Assembly: GCA_048500275.1 (NCBI GenBank)
Contig: JASNYI010000001.1
Coordinates: 310,001 to 374,000 of the forward strand
From: UBA5066 sp048500275
Lineage (GTDB): Bacteria > Acidobacteriota > Thermoanaerobaculia > UBA5066
Length of the DNA: 64,000 bases
Direction of reading: 5' to 3'
Shown here: piece after piece, positions 6,882 to 15,130 of the stretch
Position numbering within the stretch: position 1 is the first letter of the stretch
How the letters are laid out: every line of letters starts with the position of its first letter
The notes under the pieces: generated by a model
Told to the model about the DNA's origin: nothing
The model's input: the letters and a program-made list of their open reading frames with translations, nothing else
The model's database searches: none
Position numbers and translations under genes: made by a program

Positions 6882-8492
6882 GTGAGGCGAGCCTTCGGAG
6901 CGGCGCTCCTCGGGTTCCTCCTCTCGATCCCGGCTCTTCACGCCCGGGCCGCGGACGGCGCGAAGGCCTCTCCCCGACCGGAGCCGGCCCGGGTGACCCT
7001 CGGCTCGCGCACGGTCGCGACGTTTCGCGCCGAGGTGTTCGCCAGGCCCCCGGCCGTCCGGGCCCGCGACGCGCAGAGGAGCCTCGACGAGCTCGCGAGC
7101 AAGGGGGCGACGGGCGAGGTCCACGTGAGGACCGACGCTCTCGGACGGCTCTTCCTCGTCGGGGAGGAGATGGTCTTCGCCCTCGTGCCGGGGGACCTCG
7201 ACGCCGGGACCGGCGAGTCGCTCGACGAAGCGGCCGAGCGGGCCTCGCGGAACCTCTCGAAGGGGCTCGCGGAGATGCGCGAGAGGCGGAGTGGCAGGGA
7301 CCTCCTCAACGCCGTCCTCGCCAGCCTCGCCGCGACCGCCGTCTTCCTCCTCTTCGTCCTCGTCCTGAGGTTCGTCCGGAAGTTCCTCGAGAAGCGTCTC
7401 GTCGCGCTGACCCACGGAATCGCCGGCCGCCTCGAGGCCGGCGGCAGGTTCTTCGTTCCCCTCCTCTGGCTGACCGAGGCCGTGACGTGGATCGTGCGGA
7501 CCGTCATCGTCCTCGCCGACGTCGTCGTCGCGTACCTCTGGCTCGCCTTCGTCCTCGGTCGCTTCCCCTGGACGCGGCCCTGGAGCGAGGAGCTCGGCCA
7601 CTTCCTCGTCTCGACGGCGAGGGCCTTCGGCGCCGGAACGCTCCGGCAGATCCCCGACCTCGCCATCGTGGTCTTCATCGCGCTCCTGACGCGGCTGCTC
7701 GTGAAGCTCTCCGGCGCGTTCTTCGACGCGATCGAAGGGGGGCGACTGAAGGTCTCCGAGGCCATCGCCGAGACGACGAAGCCGACGCGCCGCATCGCGG
7801 CCGGGCTGCTCTGGGTCTTCGCGCTCATCATGGCCTACCCCTACCTCCCGGGGAGCGGCACGGAGGCCTTCAAGGGGGTCAGCGTCGTCCTCGGCGTGAT
7901 GATCTCGCTCGGTTCGACGACGATCGTCGGCCAGGTCTTCAGCGGGTTCATGCTCCTCTACGCGCGGGTCTTCAAGGTGGGCGACTTCGTGCGGATCGGC
8001 GACGTGGAAGGGACCGTCGAGGCGCAGGGGCTCTTCACCACGAAGATCCGGACGCCCTGGGACGACGAGATGGCGATCCCGAACGCGGTCGTCTCCGCGT
8101 CCACGCTCCGCAACTACTCCCGGTCGAAGAGCCCGGACGGCCCGCTCCTCGCCACCCGGGTGACGATCGGCTACGACGCGCCCTGGCGGCAGGTCGAGGC
8201 GCTCCTCCTCCTCGCGGCGGACCGCACGGAGGGGCTGAAGAAGACCCCTGCGCCTTTCGTCCGCCACTGGTCCCTCCAGGACTTCTACGTCGAGTACGAG
8301 CTGAACGCGCACATCGAGCGGCCCGCGGAACGCATCGCCGTCCTGACGACGCTCCACGCCCACATCCAGGACGCCTTCAACGAGCACGGGGTCCAGATCA
8401 TGTCGCCTCACTACCTCGGCGACCCGGATTCCGCGAAGGTCGTCCCTCCCGCGAAGTGGTACCCGCCGCCGGCGCGTCGAAAGACGGACTGA
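6882..8492 (+). CDS. MscS-family mechanosensitive channel (complete copy)
   Basis: A 536-residue inner-membrane channel that should release solutes on osmotic down-shock. A signal peptide (about 1-24) leads to a periplasmic N-terminal region, then four membrane segments at about 145-165, 190-225, 255-275 and 300-325, the pore helix at about 335-365 (GVMISLGSTTIVGQVFSGF), the beta domain (VGDFVRIGDVEGTVEAQG) and a soluble C-terminal part. The GTG start lies 10 nt after the upstream stop. It is a paralogue of the partial gene at 1-870 and, like it, is followed by a DUF4136 lipoprotein gene. The extended, exported N-terminus places it with the larger MscS-like proteins rather than the minimal E. 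coli MscS. Confidence 0.93.
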   Translation: MRRAFGAALLGFLLSIPALHARAADGAKASPRPEPARVTLGSRTVATFRAEVFARPPAVRARDAQRSLDELASKGATGEVHVRTDALGRLFLVGEEMVFALVPGDLDAGTGESLDEAAERASRNLSKGLAEMRERRSGRDLLNAVLASLAATAVFLLFVLVLRFVRKFLEKRLVALTHGIAGRLEAGGRFFVPLLWLTEAVTWIVRTVIVLADVVVAYLWLAFVLGRFPWTRPWSEELGHFLVSTARAFGAGTLRQIPDLAIVVFIALLTRLLVKLSGAFFDAIEGGRLKVSEAIAETTKPTRRIAAGLLWVFALIMAYPYLPGSGTEAFKGVSVVLGVMISLGSTTIVGQVFSGFMLLYARVFKVGDFVRIGDVEGTVEAQGLFTTKIRTPWDDEMAIPNAVVSASTLRNYSRSKSPDGPLLATRVTIGYDAPWRQVEALLLLAADRTEGLKKTPAPFVRHWSLQDFYVEYELNAHIERPAERIAVLTTLHAHIQDAFNEHGVQIMSPHYLGDPDSAKVVPPAKWYPPPARRKTD

Positions 8493-8601
8493 ACGTGTAT
8501 CGGAAATCGGCAAACGTGCGCCGTTGCGCGGGTCGCGGCCTGAGCCTGCCCGGAGGCATGTTGAAATACCGGCATTCGACAACCGTCGAAGGAGGACTCC
8601 G

Positions 8602-9132
8602 ATGAAACCGATCCGCATCGCAACGCTGGCCCTCGCGCTCGCGGCGTTCGGCTGCTCGACGCTCGAGATCAGCACCGACTACGCCCCGGGGACCGACTTC
8701 TCGAGCTACAAGACGTTCACGATCAAGCAGGGCGCTCCGCCGAAGAACCAGATCGCCGCCGAGAGGGTCGCCAACGCCCTGACCGCGGCGCTCGAGGCGA
8801 AGGGATTCAAGCGGGCTCCGGAAGGCGGGGACCTCTCTGTCTTCGTCCACTTCAAGTCGGGCAAGGAGACCCAGCTGAACACCACCGGCGGCTACGGTTA
8901 CGGCGGCTGGGGCGGCTGGCGCTGGGGAGGGTACGGCGGTACCCAGACGACGACCGTGACCGAGATCCCGACCGGGACCCTGGTCGTCGACCTCGTCGAC
9001 GAGGCGAAGGACCTCGCCGTCTGGCGCGGCATCGCCAAGGACCAGATCTCCAAGTCCGCCACCCCCGAGGAGCGGGAGAAGAAGATCAACGACGTCTTCG
9101 CGGAGCTCTTCGCGGGCTTCCCGCCGAAGTAA
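8602..9132 (+). CDS. DUF4136 lipoprotein (second copy)
   Basis: A 176-residue lipoprotein with lipobox AAFGC (Cys18) followed by STLEISTDYAPGTDFSSYKT, the DUF4136 signature. A Gly/Tyr/Trp-rich insert (GYGYGGWGGWRWGGYGG) lies in the middle and LVVDLVDEAKDLAVWRGIAK near the end. The ATG has a good ribosome site (GAAGGAGGACTCCG). It closely matches the gene at 2045-2575 over its full length and ends in the same ELFAGFPPK. It lies 109 nt after the MscS gene and ends in a terminator. The recurrent pairing suggests a shared role in envelope stress, but that is inference. Confidence 0.88.
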   Translation: MKPIRIATLALALAAFGCSTLEISTDYAPGTDFSSYKTFTIKQGAPPKNQIAAERVANALTAALEAKGFKRAPEGGDLSVFVHFKSGKETQLNTTGGYGYGGWGGWRWGGYGGTQTTTVTEIPTGTLVVDLVDEAKDLAVWRGIAKDQISKSATPEEREKKINDVFAELFAGFPPK

Positions 9133-9148
9133 CGTCCGGCGTTCGGCC

Positions 9149-9186
9149 GGCCCGCCCCGGGGACTCCCGGGACGGGCCCGGTCTTC
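9149..9186. terminator. Terminator hairpin after the second DUF4136 gene
   Basis: A 13-bp stem with one mismatch: GGCCCGCCCCGGG (9149-9161) against CCCGGGACGGGCC (9166-9178), a 4-base loop, then CGGTCTTC. It separates the plus-strand gene from the minus-strand patatin gene that ends at 9217. Confidence 0.7.
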
Positions 9187-9216
9187 ACGCGCTCGGCCAG
9201 GCCGGACGGGCGCGAT

Positions 9217-11448
9217 CTAGAGCGGAATGCCGAGCGAGAGGAAGACGGTGTTGTTCCCCTGCTCCGCGATCCCCCAACCGAGGTAGAGCGGGCCGAGGAT
9301 CGTATCGGCTGCCCCGTACAGGCTCCCGGCCCAGATCAGGCTCGAGACCCCGATGTCCTCCGAGCGGAACCAGGTGTTGCCGACCTCGAGCGTCGCGCCG
9401 ACGAAGACGCCGCTGCCGATGAGGCTCGGCAGCTTCGAGACCCGATAGCGCGCCCCGACACGCGCGAGGCCCGCGTACTGGCCGTAGAGCTGCCCGGAGC
9501 GAAGGCCCGAGAGGCGCGTGAAGCCCCCCAGCCAGCTGAGGTCGTAGTACGGGAGCCGCGTGCCGCCGAAGGGACCGGCGGCCTCGAGGCCGCCGTGAAC
9601 GGTCCACTCGCCGAACGAGCGCGCGCCCAGGGCGCTGACGGAGACCTTGTTGTACTCGTCCTCGCCCCCGAGCAGCTCGCCGTAGACGCCGACCTCGGCC
9701 CGCGCGGCCCAGCCCGACCTCGGGATTCTCACGTTGTCGAGCTGGTCGAAGCGCGCGAGGAGGACTCCGCCGGCCCGGTCGCCCTCCGCGTCGCCGAGGG
9801 TCGGGCTCCCGATCTCCTCGGTGAACCGGTTCGTGTCCCTGAGGAGGCCGAGGCGCACCTCTCCGAGCGGGCCGAACGAGTAACCCGCGTCGAGGCGGGC
9901 CCAGGCGCGCTGGTCGAAGTACCGGGCGAAGACGTCGTCGCCGACGAAGATGTCCCTGGGCACCCTCTCCCAGCCGATCCCCGGAGCCACGAAGAATCGC
10001 TGCCGGCTGTCGAGCGGCTGGTAGAGCTCCGTCGAGACCGCCGTGCGCCGCCCGACCTCGACCCGGGTCTTCCAGTCGCCCCGCAGGCGGTTGAGGCGCG
10101 TGCGGTCCACGCCCACCCTGAGGCCGAACATGCTGTCGCTCGAGAACTCGGTCCCGAACGTGAGCCCCGTCCGGACCCGCACCGGCGCGGCGGGGGCGGG
10201 ACGCGGCAGGATGGTGAGCACCCGGCGTTCCCGCGGGCCCTCGATCTGGAAGTCGACCGTCTCGTAGTCGCCGAGGGCATAGACGTCCTGGAGGCTCTCG
10301 TAGAGGGCGTCCCATTCGAGCCGGCCGGGGCGCACCCGGACCCGGTGGCCGACGATGTCGGTGTCGACGCGTCCCCCCGTCTCCACGCGAAGCTCGACGA
10401 TCTCCGGGGCTTCGTCGCTGAAAAGCGGCGGGCGGGCCGCCTTCCACGCCGCGTAGTCCTCCTCGGAGACGGAGAGCTCGCGGAGCCGCTCCGCGGCGGC
10501 GCGCCCCGCGACGACGCCGCGTTCGATCGCCTCCCCGAACTGCGGGAATCCGAGCGTCGCGATCCCCTCGAGGTCGGGCGCGACGAGGACGTCCCGCCCG
10601 CGGAGGGTGCCGATCTGCTGCTCCACGTTCAGCCGGGTCAGGAACCCGGTCGTCTGCCCGAGGACGCCGAGGAAGCCCTTGATGTCCTCGCGCCTGGCGA
10701 GCGGGGTCGAGATGTCGACCGCGATGACCACCTGGGCGCCCATCTTCCTGACGACGTCGATCGGCAGGTTCCGCGCGACGCCCCCGTCGACGAGGAGCCG
10801 GCCCTCCCACTCGACCGCCGAGAAGAAACCCGGGATCGCCATGCTCGCCCGGAGGGCGCGCGCGAGGTCCCCGTTCCCGAGGACGACGGCCTCTCCCGTC
10901 TCGATGTCGGCGGCGACGGCCCGGTACGGGATCGGGAGCCGGTCGAAGCTCCTGACGGAGGAGGCGGGCCACGTGAGCCTCCGGATGTGCCAGCCGAGCT
11001 TCTGGCCGGCGACGAGCCCGGTCGGGACGACGAGCTTCCCCCTGGAGAGGCCGAGCTCGACGTTGATGAGATAGAGCGGGTCGTCCTCTTTCCGGCGGTA
11101 GTCGCGGTCCTTTCTCGCGGCGTCGTCCGAGAGGGCGTCTTCCCAGTCGATCGTCCGGAGCTCCTCGGCCATCCGGTCCGGCGGCATCCCGATCGCGTAG
11201 AGCCCGCCGACGATCGAGCCGATGCTCGTCCCGGCGACGTAGTCGACCGGGATGCGAAGCTCCTCGAGGACCTGCAGGACGCCGACGAGGGCGCCGCCGC
11301 GGGCGCCGCCACCGGCCAGGGCGAGTCCGACCCGCGGGCGAGGCCGCACTTCCGGATCGGCGGCCGCGGGCTCCTCCGCCTGCAGGGACCGGGATGCAGA
11401 AACGAGGAGAACGAGCGCGGCCAGGGCCAGCCGACGGCGAATGCTCAC
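9217..11448 (-). CDS. Patatin-like phospholipase fused to an Omp85-type barrel (PlpD/type Vd secretion)
   Basis: A 743-residue outer-membrane protein. A signal peptide (about 1-24) is followed by a patatin domain (about 38-320) with the oxyanion loop GGGARG (46-51), nucleophile Ser75 in GTSIGS and catalytic Asp221 in DGG. A POTRA-like segment comes next (about 350-420, EIVELRVETGGRVDTDIVGH) and then a C-terminal Omp85/BamA-type barrel ending in FLSLGIPL. This is the layout of PlpD-type phospholipases that export their own lipase domain. All catalytic residues are present, so lipase activity is likely. A related protein at 38217-40424 has the same layout. The gene is monocistronic and faces away from the TPP-controlled operon. 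Confidence 0.92.
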   Translation of the reverse strand: MSIRRRLALAALVLLVSASRSLQAEEPAAADPEVRPRPRVGLALAGGGARGGALVGVLQVLEELRIPVDYVAGTSIGSIVGGLYAIGMPPDRMAEELRTIDWEDALSDDAARKDRDYRRKEDDPLYLINVELGLSRGKLVVPTGLVAGQKLGWHIRRLTWPASSVRSFDRLPIPYRAVAADIETGEAVVLGNGDLARALRASMAIPGFFSAVEWEGRLLVDGGVARNLPIDVVRKMGAQVVIAVDISTPLARREDIKGFLGVLGQTTGFLTRLNVEQQIGTLRGRDVLVAPDLEGIATLGFPQFGEAIERGVVAGRAAAERLRELSVSEEDYAAWKAARPPLFSDEAPEIVELRVETGGRVDTDIVGHRVRVRPGRLEWDALYESLQDVYALGDYETVDFQIEGPRERRVLTILPRPAPAAPVRVRTGLTFGTEFSSDSMFGLRVGVDRTRLNRLRGDWKTRVEVGRRTAVSTELYQPLDSRQRFFVAPGIGWERVPRDIFVGDDVFARYFDQRAWARLDAGYSFGPLGEVRLGLLRDTNRFTEEIGSPTLGDAEGDRAGGVLLARFDQLDNVRIPRSGWAARAEVGVYGELLGGEDEYNKVSVSALGARSFGEWTVHGGLEAAGPFGGTRLPYYDLSWLGGFTRLSGLRSGQLYGQYAGLARVGARYRVSKLPSLIGSGVFVGATLEVGNTWFRSEDIGVSSLIWAGSLYGAADTILGPLYLGWGIAEQGNNTVFLSLGIPL

Positions 11449-11524
11449 GGGTTCCTCCGAATTCTCTAGGATAGCGGAGGACGTTGACAGGGAGCCCGCC
11501 CGGACCCCATATTCGCAGCCGACG

Positions 11525-11605
11525 GATGCCTAGGGGTGGCCGGAAATCCGGCCTGAGAGCAAACCCTCGAACCTGATCCGGGTCATACCGGCGAAGGGAA
11601 CGGCA
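11525..11605 (+). promoter_or_regulatory. TPP riboswitch (THI element)
   Basis: The conserved parts of the thiamin pyrophosphate aptamer are present in order: TAGGGGTGGCC, CTGAGAG, ACCC, the block GAACCTGATCCGG followed by GTCATACCGGCGAAGGGAA. The outer helix closes between the region around 11531-11537 and 11593-11600. The aptamer lies 90 nt upstream of a TonB receptor start, so the genes at 11696-15040 should be shut down when TPP is plentiful. Confidence 0.95.
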
Positions 11606-11661
11606 AACGGAGGCGGGAGCTTCCGCAAACCTCGAGAGTCCCCGACGGATCCGCTTCAACC

Positions 11662-11688
11662 CCCGCGCCCGTGGCGCGGGAGAGGAGG
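11662..11688 (+). promoter_or_regulatory. Hairpin abutting the ribosome site: likely riboswitch expression platform
   Basis: A perfect 8-bp stem, CCCGCGCC (11662-11669) and GGCGCGGG (11673-11680), with a 3-base loop ends exactly where the Shine-Dalgarno AGAGGAGG (11681-11688) begins. No terminator with a T tract lies between the aptamer and the start, so control is more likely at translation initiation. How this hairpin exchanges with the aptamer cannot be told from reading alone. Confidence 0.55.
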
Positions 11689-11695
11689 CGCTTCC

Positions 11696-13903
11696 ATGAC
11701 CACCATCCCGCGAGCGAAACCGACACGGCTCGCAGCCCCCCTCGCGCTCGGCGCCCTTCTCGCCCTCCTTCCCGCGGCCGCGGGCCGGGCGGAGGGCCCG
11801 GCGGCTGACCTACCCGGGTCGGCGCCGGCCTCGGGCGCGATCACCGAAGAGACGCCCGCGGAGGAGACGCTCCAGTCCCTGCTTCCCCGCCGGGTCGAGG
11901 AGATCGTCGTCCAGGCGGTCCGCGCCGACGCCGACACGCCGGTGACGAAGACGGACGTCTCCCGCGAGGAGATCGCGAAGAGGAACATGGGGCAGGAGAT
12001 GCCCTACCTCCTGAAGGACCTCCCGGCCATGACGTACTCGTCCGACACCGGCCTCTCGAACGGCTACACGTACGTCTCGATGCGCGGCGTCGGGCCGACG
12101 CGGATCAACTTCACCCTCGACGGCGCGCCCCTCAACGAGCCCGAAGACTCGACGCTCTACTTCGTCGACTTCGGCGACCTCGGAAGCTCGGTCGAGAGCC
12201 TCCAGGTCCAGCGGGGCGTCGGAACGTCGGCCGCCGGGGTCGCGAGCTTCGTCGGGTCGGTGAACTTCGCGAGCCTCGACCTGACGGAGGAGGCCGGGAC
12301 GACCGCCCGTCTCGCCCTCGGCTCCTTCGGAACCGAGCGGCTGACCGCCGGGTTCCAGACGGGACGGCTCGGCGACTCGGGCTGGAAGGCCTACGTGCGC
12401 GGGTCGTACCAGCAGACGGACGGCTTTCGCGACAACTCCGCGATCGAGCAGCGCAGCGTCTACACGGGCGTCTCGCACGAGAGCGCCGAGGGGTACTTCA
12501 AGCTCTTCGGCTTCATCGGGCGGGAGGCGTCGCAGTCGGCCTACTACGCGGTCGAGCCGGAGATCCTCGAGGAAGACCTGCGCTTCAACCCGCTCTCTCC
12601 CGAGGAACGGGACGAGTTCGGACAGCAGTTCGTCCAGGCGCAGTACACGCGGTTCCTGAGCGAGAAGACGAGCCTCGCGGGACAGGTCTACGTCAACGAC
12701 GCCGGCGGCTGGTACCGGCTCTTCAACTCGTCGAGGACCCAGCTGCGAGAGTACGGTCTCGACTGGACGAACCTCGGGGCGGCCGTGACGTACAAGACGG
12801 TCCTCGGACCGATCGGCCTGACCTGGGGCGTCCACGGGAGCGACTTCGGGAGCACGCGGACGCGGGACGTCGTCGGGGGCGAGCGGAGCTACCTCAACCA
12901 CGGGTACAAGTCCGAGGCCTCCACGTTCGTGAAGCTCTCGCGCGACGCGGGCGCCTGGCACCTCTACGGCGACGCCCAGCTCCGGTGGGCCCGCTTCCGC
13001 TACGAGGGGGACCTCGACCTCGGCTCCGTCTCCTGGACCTTCTTCAACCCGAAGCTCGGCGTGAGGCGCGACCTCGGGAAGGACCTCTCCGTCTACGGCT
13101 CGGTCGGGATGACGAGCCGCGAGCCGGGCCGGGGAGACCTCCTCGTCGGGGAGGAGAACGCCACCGTCGTCCACGACCTCACCGCCGTGAAGCCCGAGAG
13201 GGTCGTCGCCTTCGAGCTCGGGACGGCCTGGAAGAGCGGGCCCTTCGCGGCGCAGCTGAACCTCTACGACATGGAGTTCGAGGACGAGATCGCCCTCACG
13301 GGCGAGCAGTCGGAGGTTGGGCTCTCCATCCGGCGCAACGCCGACCGGAGCTACCGGCGCGGCCTGGAGTGGGACCTGGCATGGCAGCTGCGGCGGGACC
13401 TCTCCGTGCGCTTCACGGGCAATTGGAGCCGGAACCGGATCCGCTCCTGGACGCAGTTCTACGACGTCTACGGCGAGGACGGCGAGTGGGCCGGCTCGAC
13501 GAGCCGCTCGTTCGCCGACGTCGAGCCCGTCCTGTCGCCCCCGTTCGTCGGGAACCTCACCGTCGAGGGGTCTCCCCTCCCCTGGCTCTCGCTGGGGGCG
13601 ACGACCCGCTACGTCGCCGCTTCGTACCTCGACAACACGAACGGGCCGGGGCTCTCGACTCCGGACTGGTGGAAGGTCGACCTCTCCGCGACCGTCGACC
13701 TCTCGCGATTCGTGAAGACGGGCCGCCCGCGCCTCAGGGTCCTCGTCGACAACGTCCTCGACAATCGCCGGGTGTGGGCCAGCGGCTACAGCTACCTCTA
13801 CGCCACGCGCGACGGCGGCGGGCGGGAGTCCCTCTCGGGGACCCCGTACTTCTTCCCGCTCGCCACGAGGCACGTGACCGCCGTCCTGGACCTCGGGTTC
13901 TGA
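11696..13903 (+). CDS. TonB-dependent receptor, probably for thiamin or a thiamin compound
   Basis: A 735-residue outer-membrane receptor: signal peptide (about 1-32), plug domain (about 65-175, with VEEIVVQAVRADADTPVTK, SMRGVGPTRINFTLDGAPL and VQRGVGTSAAGVASFVGSV), then a 22-strand-type barrel ending in Phe (LDLGF). The plug starts shortly after the signal, with no carboxypeptidase-regulatory domain, unlike the receptor at 22453. The TPP riboswitch 90 nt upstream and the PnuC-family permease directly downstream identify the ligand as thiamin, its phosphate or a precursor by context. A strong ribosome site AGAGGAGG precedes the ATG. TonB/ExbB/ExbD are not in the window. Confidence 0.92.
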   Translation: MTTIPRAKPTRLAAPLALGALLALLPAAAGRAEGPAADLPGSAPASGAITEETPAEETLQSLLPRRVEEIVVQAVRADADTPVTKTDVSREEIAKRNMGQEMPYLLKDLPAMTYSSDTGLSNGYTYVSMRGVGPTRINFTLDGAPLNEPEDSTLYFVDFGDLGSSVESLQVQRGVGTSAAGVASFVGSVNFASLDLTEEAGTTARLALGSFGTERLTAGFQTGRLGDSGWKAYVRGSYQQTDGFRDNSAIEQRSVYTGVSHESAEGYFKLFGFIGREASQSAYYAVEPEILEEDLRFNPLSPEERDEFGQQFVQAQYTRFLSEKTSLAGQVYVNDAGGWYRLFNSSRTQLREYGLDWTNLGAAVTYKTVLGPIGLTWGVHGSDFGSTRTRDVVGGERSYLNHGYKSEASTFVKLSRDAGAWHLYGDAQLRWARFRYEGDLDLGSVSWTFFNPKLGVRRDLGKDLSVYGSVGMTSREPGRGDLLVGEENATVVHDLTAVKPERVVAFELGTAWKSGPFAAQLNLYDMEFEDEIALTGEQSEVGLSIRRNADRSYRRGLEWDLAWQLRRDLSVRFTGNWSRNRIRSWTQFYDVYGEDGEWAGSTSRSFADVEPVLSPPFVGNLTVEGSPLPWLSLGATTRYVAASYLDNTNGPGLSTPDWWKVDLSATVDLSRFVKTGRPRLRVLVDNVLDNRRVWASGYSYLYATRDGGGRESLSGTPYFFPLATRHVTAVLDLGF

Positions 13904-13904
13904 C

Positions 13905-14495
13905 GTGAACGGCTACGAGGTCGCCGGCTTCTTCTTCGGGGTCCTCGCCGTCTGGCTGACGGCGAAGGAGAGCCCCTGGTGCTGGCCGACGGGCCTCGTG
14001 AACGTCAGCCTCTACATCGTCGTCTTCTACCAGGCGAAGCTCTACGCCGACATGGGTCTGCAGGTCGTCTACGTCGGCGTCTGCATCTACGGCTGGTGGA
14101 AGTGGCTGCACGGCGGGGAGGGGGGCGGCCGGCTCGCCGTCTCCCGCGCGACCCGGGCCTCTCTCGCCGGGCTTCTCGTCGCCGGGGCCGTTTTCGCGGC
14201 CCTCCTCGGCTTCGCCTTCCACACCCGCACCGACGCCTCGTTCCCGTTCCTAGACTCCACGCTGGCCGCGTACAGCCTCGTTGCCCAGTGGCTCCAGTCG
14301 ACGAAGCGGATCGAGACCTGGTGGTTCTGGATCGCGGTGGACGTCGGCTACATCGGCATGTACCTCGCGAAGGGCCTCTGGCTCACGGCCCTCCTCTACG
14401 CCATCTTCCTCGTCCTCTGCCTCGTCGGCCTGCGCGAGTGGAGGCGGTCGCTCGACGCCGTCGCCGCCGCCGAGCCGGTGCCGGAGGCGGCGTGA
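13905..14495 (+). CDS. pnuT: PnuC/PnuT-family permease, probable thiamin transporter
   Basis: A 196-residue inner-membrane protein with about seven membrane segments and the PnuC-family marks: WPTGLVN at residues 27-33, YADMGLQVVYVGVCIYGWWKW (split here as YADMGLQVVYV, then GVCIYGWWKW) and a late SYLVAQ-like AYSLVAQWLQSTKRIETWW. PnuC transports nicotinamide riboside; family members under TPP riboswitches (PnuT) carry thiamin. The riboswitch and the upstream receptor argue for thiamin here. It starts with GTG one base after the receptor stop and overlaps the next gene by GTGA, so all three are cotranslated. Facilitators of this kind rely on phosphorylation of the substrate inside the cell. Confidence 0.85.
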   Translation: MNGYEVAGFFFGVLAVWLTAKESPWCWPTGLVNVSLYIVVFYQAKLYADMGLQVVYVGVCIYGWWKWLHGGEGGGRLAVSRATRASLAGLLVAGAVFAALLGFAFHTRTDASFPFLDSTLAAYSLVAQWLQSTKRIETWWFWIAVDVGYIGMYLAKGLWLTALLYAIFLVLCLVGLREWRRSLDAVAAAEPVPEAA

Positions 14496-15040
14496 GGCCC
14501 TTTCGGGTCGTCGTCACCGGCTCGGAGTGCACGGGCAAGACGACGCTCGCCCGCGCGCTCGCTGAACGGTTCGAGGCCCCCTGGGTCCCGGAGCTTTGCC
14601 GCGCGTACCGGGAGGCGAAAGGCAGCCCTCTCGAGGCGACGGACGTGGAGCCGATCGCCCGGCGTCACGTCGCAGAGGCGGACGAGGCCGAGGCGAGGGC
14701 CTCCGGGATTCTCGTCCTCGACACCGACCTCGTCTCCACGGTCGTCTACGCGCGGCACTACTACGGGGCGTGCGCCGCGTGGGTCGAAGAGGCCGCCCGG
14801 GAGCGGAAGGCCGACCTCTACCTCCTCTGCGAGCCCGACCTGGCGTGGGAACCGGACGGCCAGCGCGACCGGGGCGACCGCAGAGAGGAGATGCACCGCC
14901 TCTTCCAGCTGGCGATCGAGGAGCTCGGCCTCCGGGCGGCGTGCGTGGAGGGCGAGGGACGCGCCCGGGACGAAGCCGCGGCGCGCGCCGTGGCCCACGC
15001 GAGGGCGGACCGCGGCGGAAGCCCTTCCTCGCGACCGTAG
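14492..15040 (+). CDS. NadR-like P-loop kinase; candidate thiamin (or nucleoside) kinase
   Basis: A 182-residue ATPase of the NadR ribosylnicotinamide-kinase type (AAA_28). The P-loop GSECTGKTT is at residues 10-18, followed by ELCRAYREAKGSPLEATDVE and the Walker B-like LVLDTDLVSTVVYARHYYG, all in the order found in the NadR kinase domain. The nucleotidyltransferase and repressor domains of full NadR are absent. It starts with GTG overlapping the pnuT stop. In NAD salvage this kinase traps nicotinamide riboside imported by PnuC. Under a TPP riboswitch the parallel job would be to trap thiamin as thiamin phosphate; that is inference. An unremarkable ribosylnicotinamide kinase is the alternative. 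Confidence 0.85.
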   Translation: MRPFRVVVTGSECTGKTTLARALAERFEAPWVPELCRAYREAKGSPLEATDVEPIARRHVAEADEAEARASGILVLDTDLVSTVVYARHYYGACAAWVEEAARERKADLYLLCEPDLAWEPDGQRDRGDRREEMHRLFQLAIEELGLRAACVEGEGRARDEAAARAVAHARADRGGSPSSRP

Positions 15041-15130
15041 CGACGGCCCGGTTTCGGGCTCCCGCGAGGTCCCCCCCCGTGCGAAGCTCCGCGCCACAGG
15101 ACCCGGCTGTCCCGTAGATCAGGAGATCGC

